From assembly GCA_013397935.1 (NCBI GenBank), contig VZRN01001114.1, forward strand, positions 909,507 through 973,506: a DNA stretch of 64,000 nt, written 5' to 3'. The notes beneath the pieces were generated by a model that was not told the DNA's origin, ran no database searches, and saw nothing but the letters and a program-made list of their open reading frames with translations. The DNA comes from Dasyornis broadbenti. Lineage: Eukaryota; Chordata; Aves; Passeriformes; Dasyornithidae. The first letter of the stretch is position 1, and each line of letters opens with the position of its first letter. Below are positions 62,622 through 64,000 of this stretch, piece by piece. Made by a program: the position numbers and the translations under genes.

Positions 62622-63417
62622 GCTATCAATTAGAAAATTAAATTAAATAAACAAAACAATGAAATAAAACAAGATCTGTATCATTATCGTGCAGCTATTT
62701 GTAATTGCTGTCTTTCGTGCCCTTTGGGTAGCAAAACTCCTTAATATAATAGATTTAGTCATTAGAAAATAAAAAATCAACTTGCCTTTTCTTTGTCAGT
62801 GAAAGACTGTTTCTTGTATTTTTTAATGTCTCACCTAGATTAAAAGACTAAAGGATTCATCACTTCTCATTTTTCCCTGGGGGAAAATAGGAAATATTTC
62901 TAAAGCATAGTTTAAATCTCCTCTTTCCTGGCTCTATTTACATTTAGACTTCTTCCTAGAGAGTGTCTTGGAGTTATGCTCTTATGACCTGATAATACAT
63001 CAGTTTACCCTTTTAATACTGGAAATGAAGACTTCTAAATAAAAAAAAAAATTATATGACTTTATGAACAGCTATGAACTGCTGCCATTGATGGTCTCTG
63101 GGATGGTCTCTGGATGCTGACACTAAGAATACCACATTATTGGATTGATTCTGGTTTACTCTTGTCTTTATAGCAAAGATTACATTGAAATTAATGCATT
63201 TATATGAAAAAAAATCTAAATTTCGAATTTAACAGATTAATATACACCATTTTTTTAGAAAACCAAAGTCCGTTGTGCTTGATTTTAATAAATTTTCTTC
63301 ATACAATCAGAAATTGCTTATGTTGTGTAATTTTATAAGCATTTACTAGGATTTTATAACTCTTGTGATTTGTTTCAAGATAACAGATAATTCCAAAAAT
63401 TTATAAAGAACTTTTAT
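62622..63417. other. No gene recognised; AT-rich unique sequence
   Basis: AT-rich, with an A run at about 63042-63051 and no open frames of interest. Confidence 0.6.
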
Positions 63418-63531
63418 CTATGATTCCACCCATGAAACCGTTCTATAGATAGGAAAACTGAAGAGAGTCTCAGCTACTTCCCCCAGATCAGGCAGTCATG
63501 GCTGTACCGTGTATTCTCAGGACAGCTGTGT
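63418..63531 (-). repeat. MIR-like ancient SINE relic
   Basis: The + strand reads 'ctatgattccacccatgaaa', 'ctatagataggaaaactgaa', 'gagagtctcagctacttccc', 'ccagatcaggcagtcatggc', matching in order the reverse complement of a MIR-type SINE ('attatccccattttatagataggaaactgaggcagagag..aagtgacttgccca..tcacacagcaagtcagtggc'). It is the most legible of three such relics in the window. Confidence 0.5.
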
Positions 63532-64000
63532 CTCTCATACTGGTTACCTGTGTGAAGAGCACAGCCTTGAGACACAGGGCTGGATGTGGTCGTGGTGTCG
63601 ATGCACGGAACCTTCCCACATGCCTGGAAAATCCATGCCTGGAGGAGAGTGAACCATGCAGCCTGTGCACTAGTATGACCCTGAACCACCCAAAAATAAT
63701 GGAAAAAGTCTCCACGGACCCCAGGTCTCAACAGAGGTCTCAGATTTCACGGTTTCTTTGTACACTCTGAGTCAGTTACATTACAACTTGTTTGTCTGCA
63801 TATTTAGATGAAGATGAACCTGAAGACTGAATATAACTGAGAAAAAGGACTTGATTCAGATGTCCTACAGAGCATCATAGTCCAAACAAAAAATACTAAT
63901 TCTGACTTATTTGATGCTTACCATGGTGGTGTGATCAAATTTAAACTCCCGCTGAGTTCGGTAAGTGGGTCTAACCTAATGCATGTGGTGCCAGCCTGTT
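63532..64000. other. No gene recognised; unique sequence to window end
   Basis: A 90-codon + frame (63498-63770) is overlapped by two minus frames and has no motif. Nothing further is recognised. Confidence 0.55.

Noticed and set aside
1..64000. CRISPR arrays, tRNA or rRNA genes, telomeric repeats, bacterial operons
   Set aside because: No regularly spaced direct repeats, cloverleaf-like blocks, TTAGGG arrays or dense coding were seen on either strand.

Overview
The window looks like AT-rich nuclear DNA from a bird, most likely a neognath. The main reason is the repeat content. At least eight CR1 LINE fragments carry the typical avian 3' end, a 'gttggaagggacc' / 'gatgatcctt' block closing in ATTCTRTGA-type octamers. 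There are also faint SINE and LINE relics of the kind shared by amniotes, and one solo LTR. Nothing looks bacterial: there are no dense ORFs, ribosome binding sites, operons or CRISPR arrays. The species cannot be named from this sequence alone.

I recognise no intact host gene. The open reading frames are short and mostly at chance level, and the longer ones fall in a tandem repeat or antisense to CR1. The window is best read as intergenic DNA or a large intron. Two stretches (about 13.76-13.95 kb and 35.34-35.41 kb) have splice-like borders and open frames. They are listed only as weak exon candidates.

Layout: 1-17 kb is mostly unique AT-rich sequence with two old MIR-like SINEs, a CR1 3' end, a (CA)n tract and a striking GGGGAAA/GGGAA purine tract. 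At 17.1-19.4 kb there is a cluster of three CR1 pieces (+,+,-). A 111-N gap lies at 21.4 kb. A probable very old CR1/L3-type relic lies at 22.8-23.3 kb, and an internally deleted minus-strand CR1 at 24.7-25.6 kb. From 25.6 to 44.9 kb I see only unique sequence and simple repeats. At 44.9-45.5 kb there is a decayed Ty3/gypsy-type reverse transcriptase, with a possible RNase H tail on the opposite strand 700 bp away. A 6-N gap lies at 47.2 kb, a probable solo LTR at 50.1-50.5 kb and a CR1 3' end at 51.0 kb. The last part holds an almost complete but dead CR1 ORF2 (56.2-59.0 kb, +), a roughly 92-bp tandem repeat (59.3-59.6 kb), a 1.5-kb CR1 on the minus strand (60.4-61.9 kb), a 28-N gap with duplicated flanks (62.5 kb) and another MIR-like relic (63.4 kb).

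No genes here work together as a system. The points most worth checking are the Ty3/gypsy relic (a class I believe is scarce in birds), the RT-less CR1, the tandem repeat, and the assembly gaps, two of which are flanked by near-identical sequence and are probably false.
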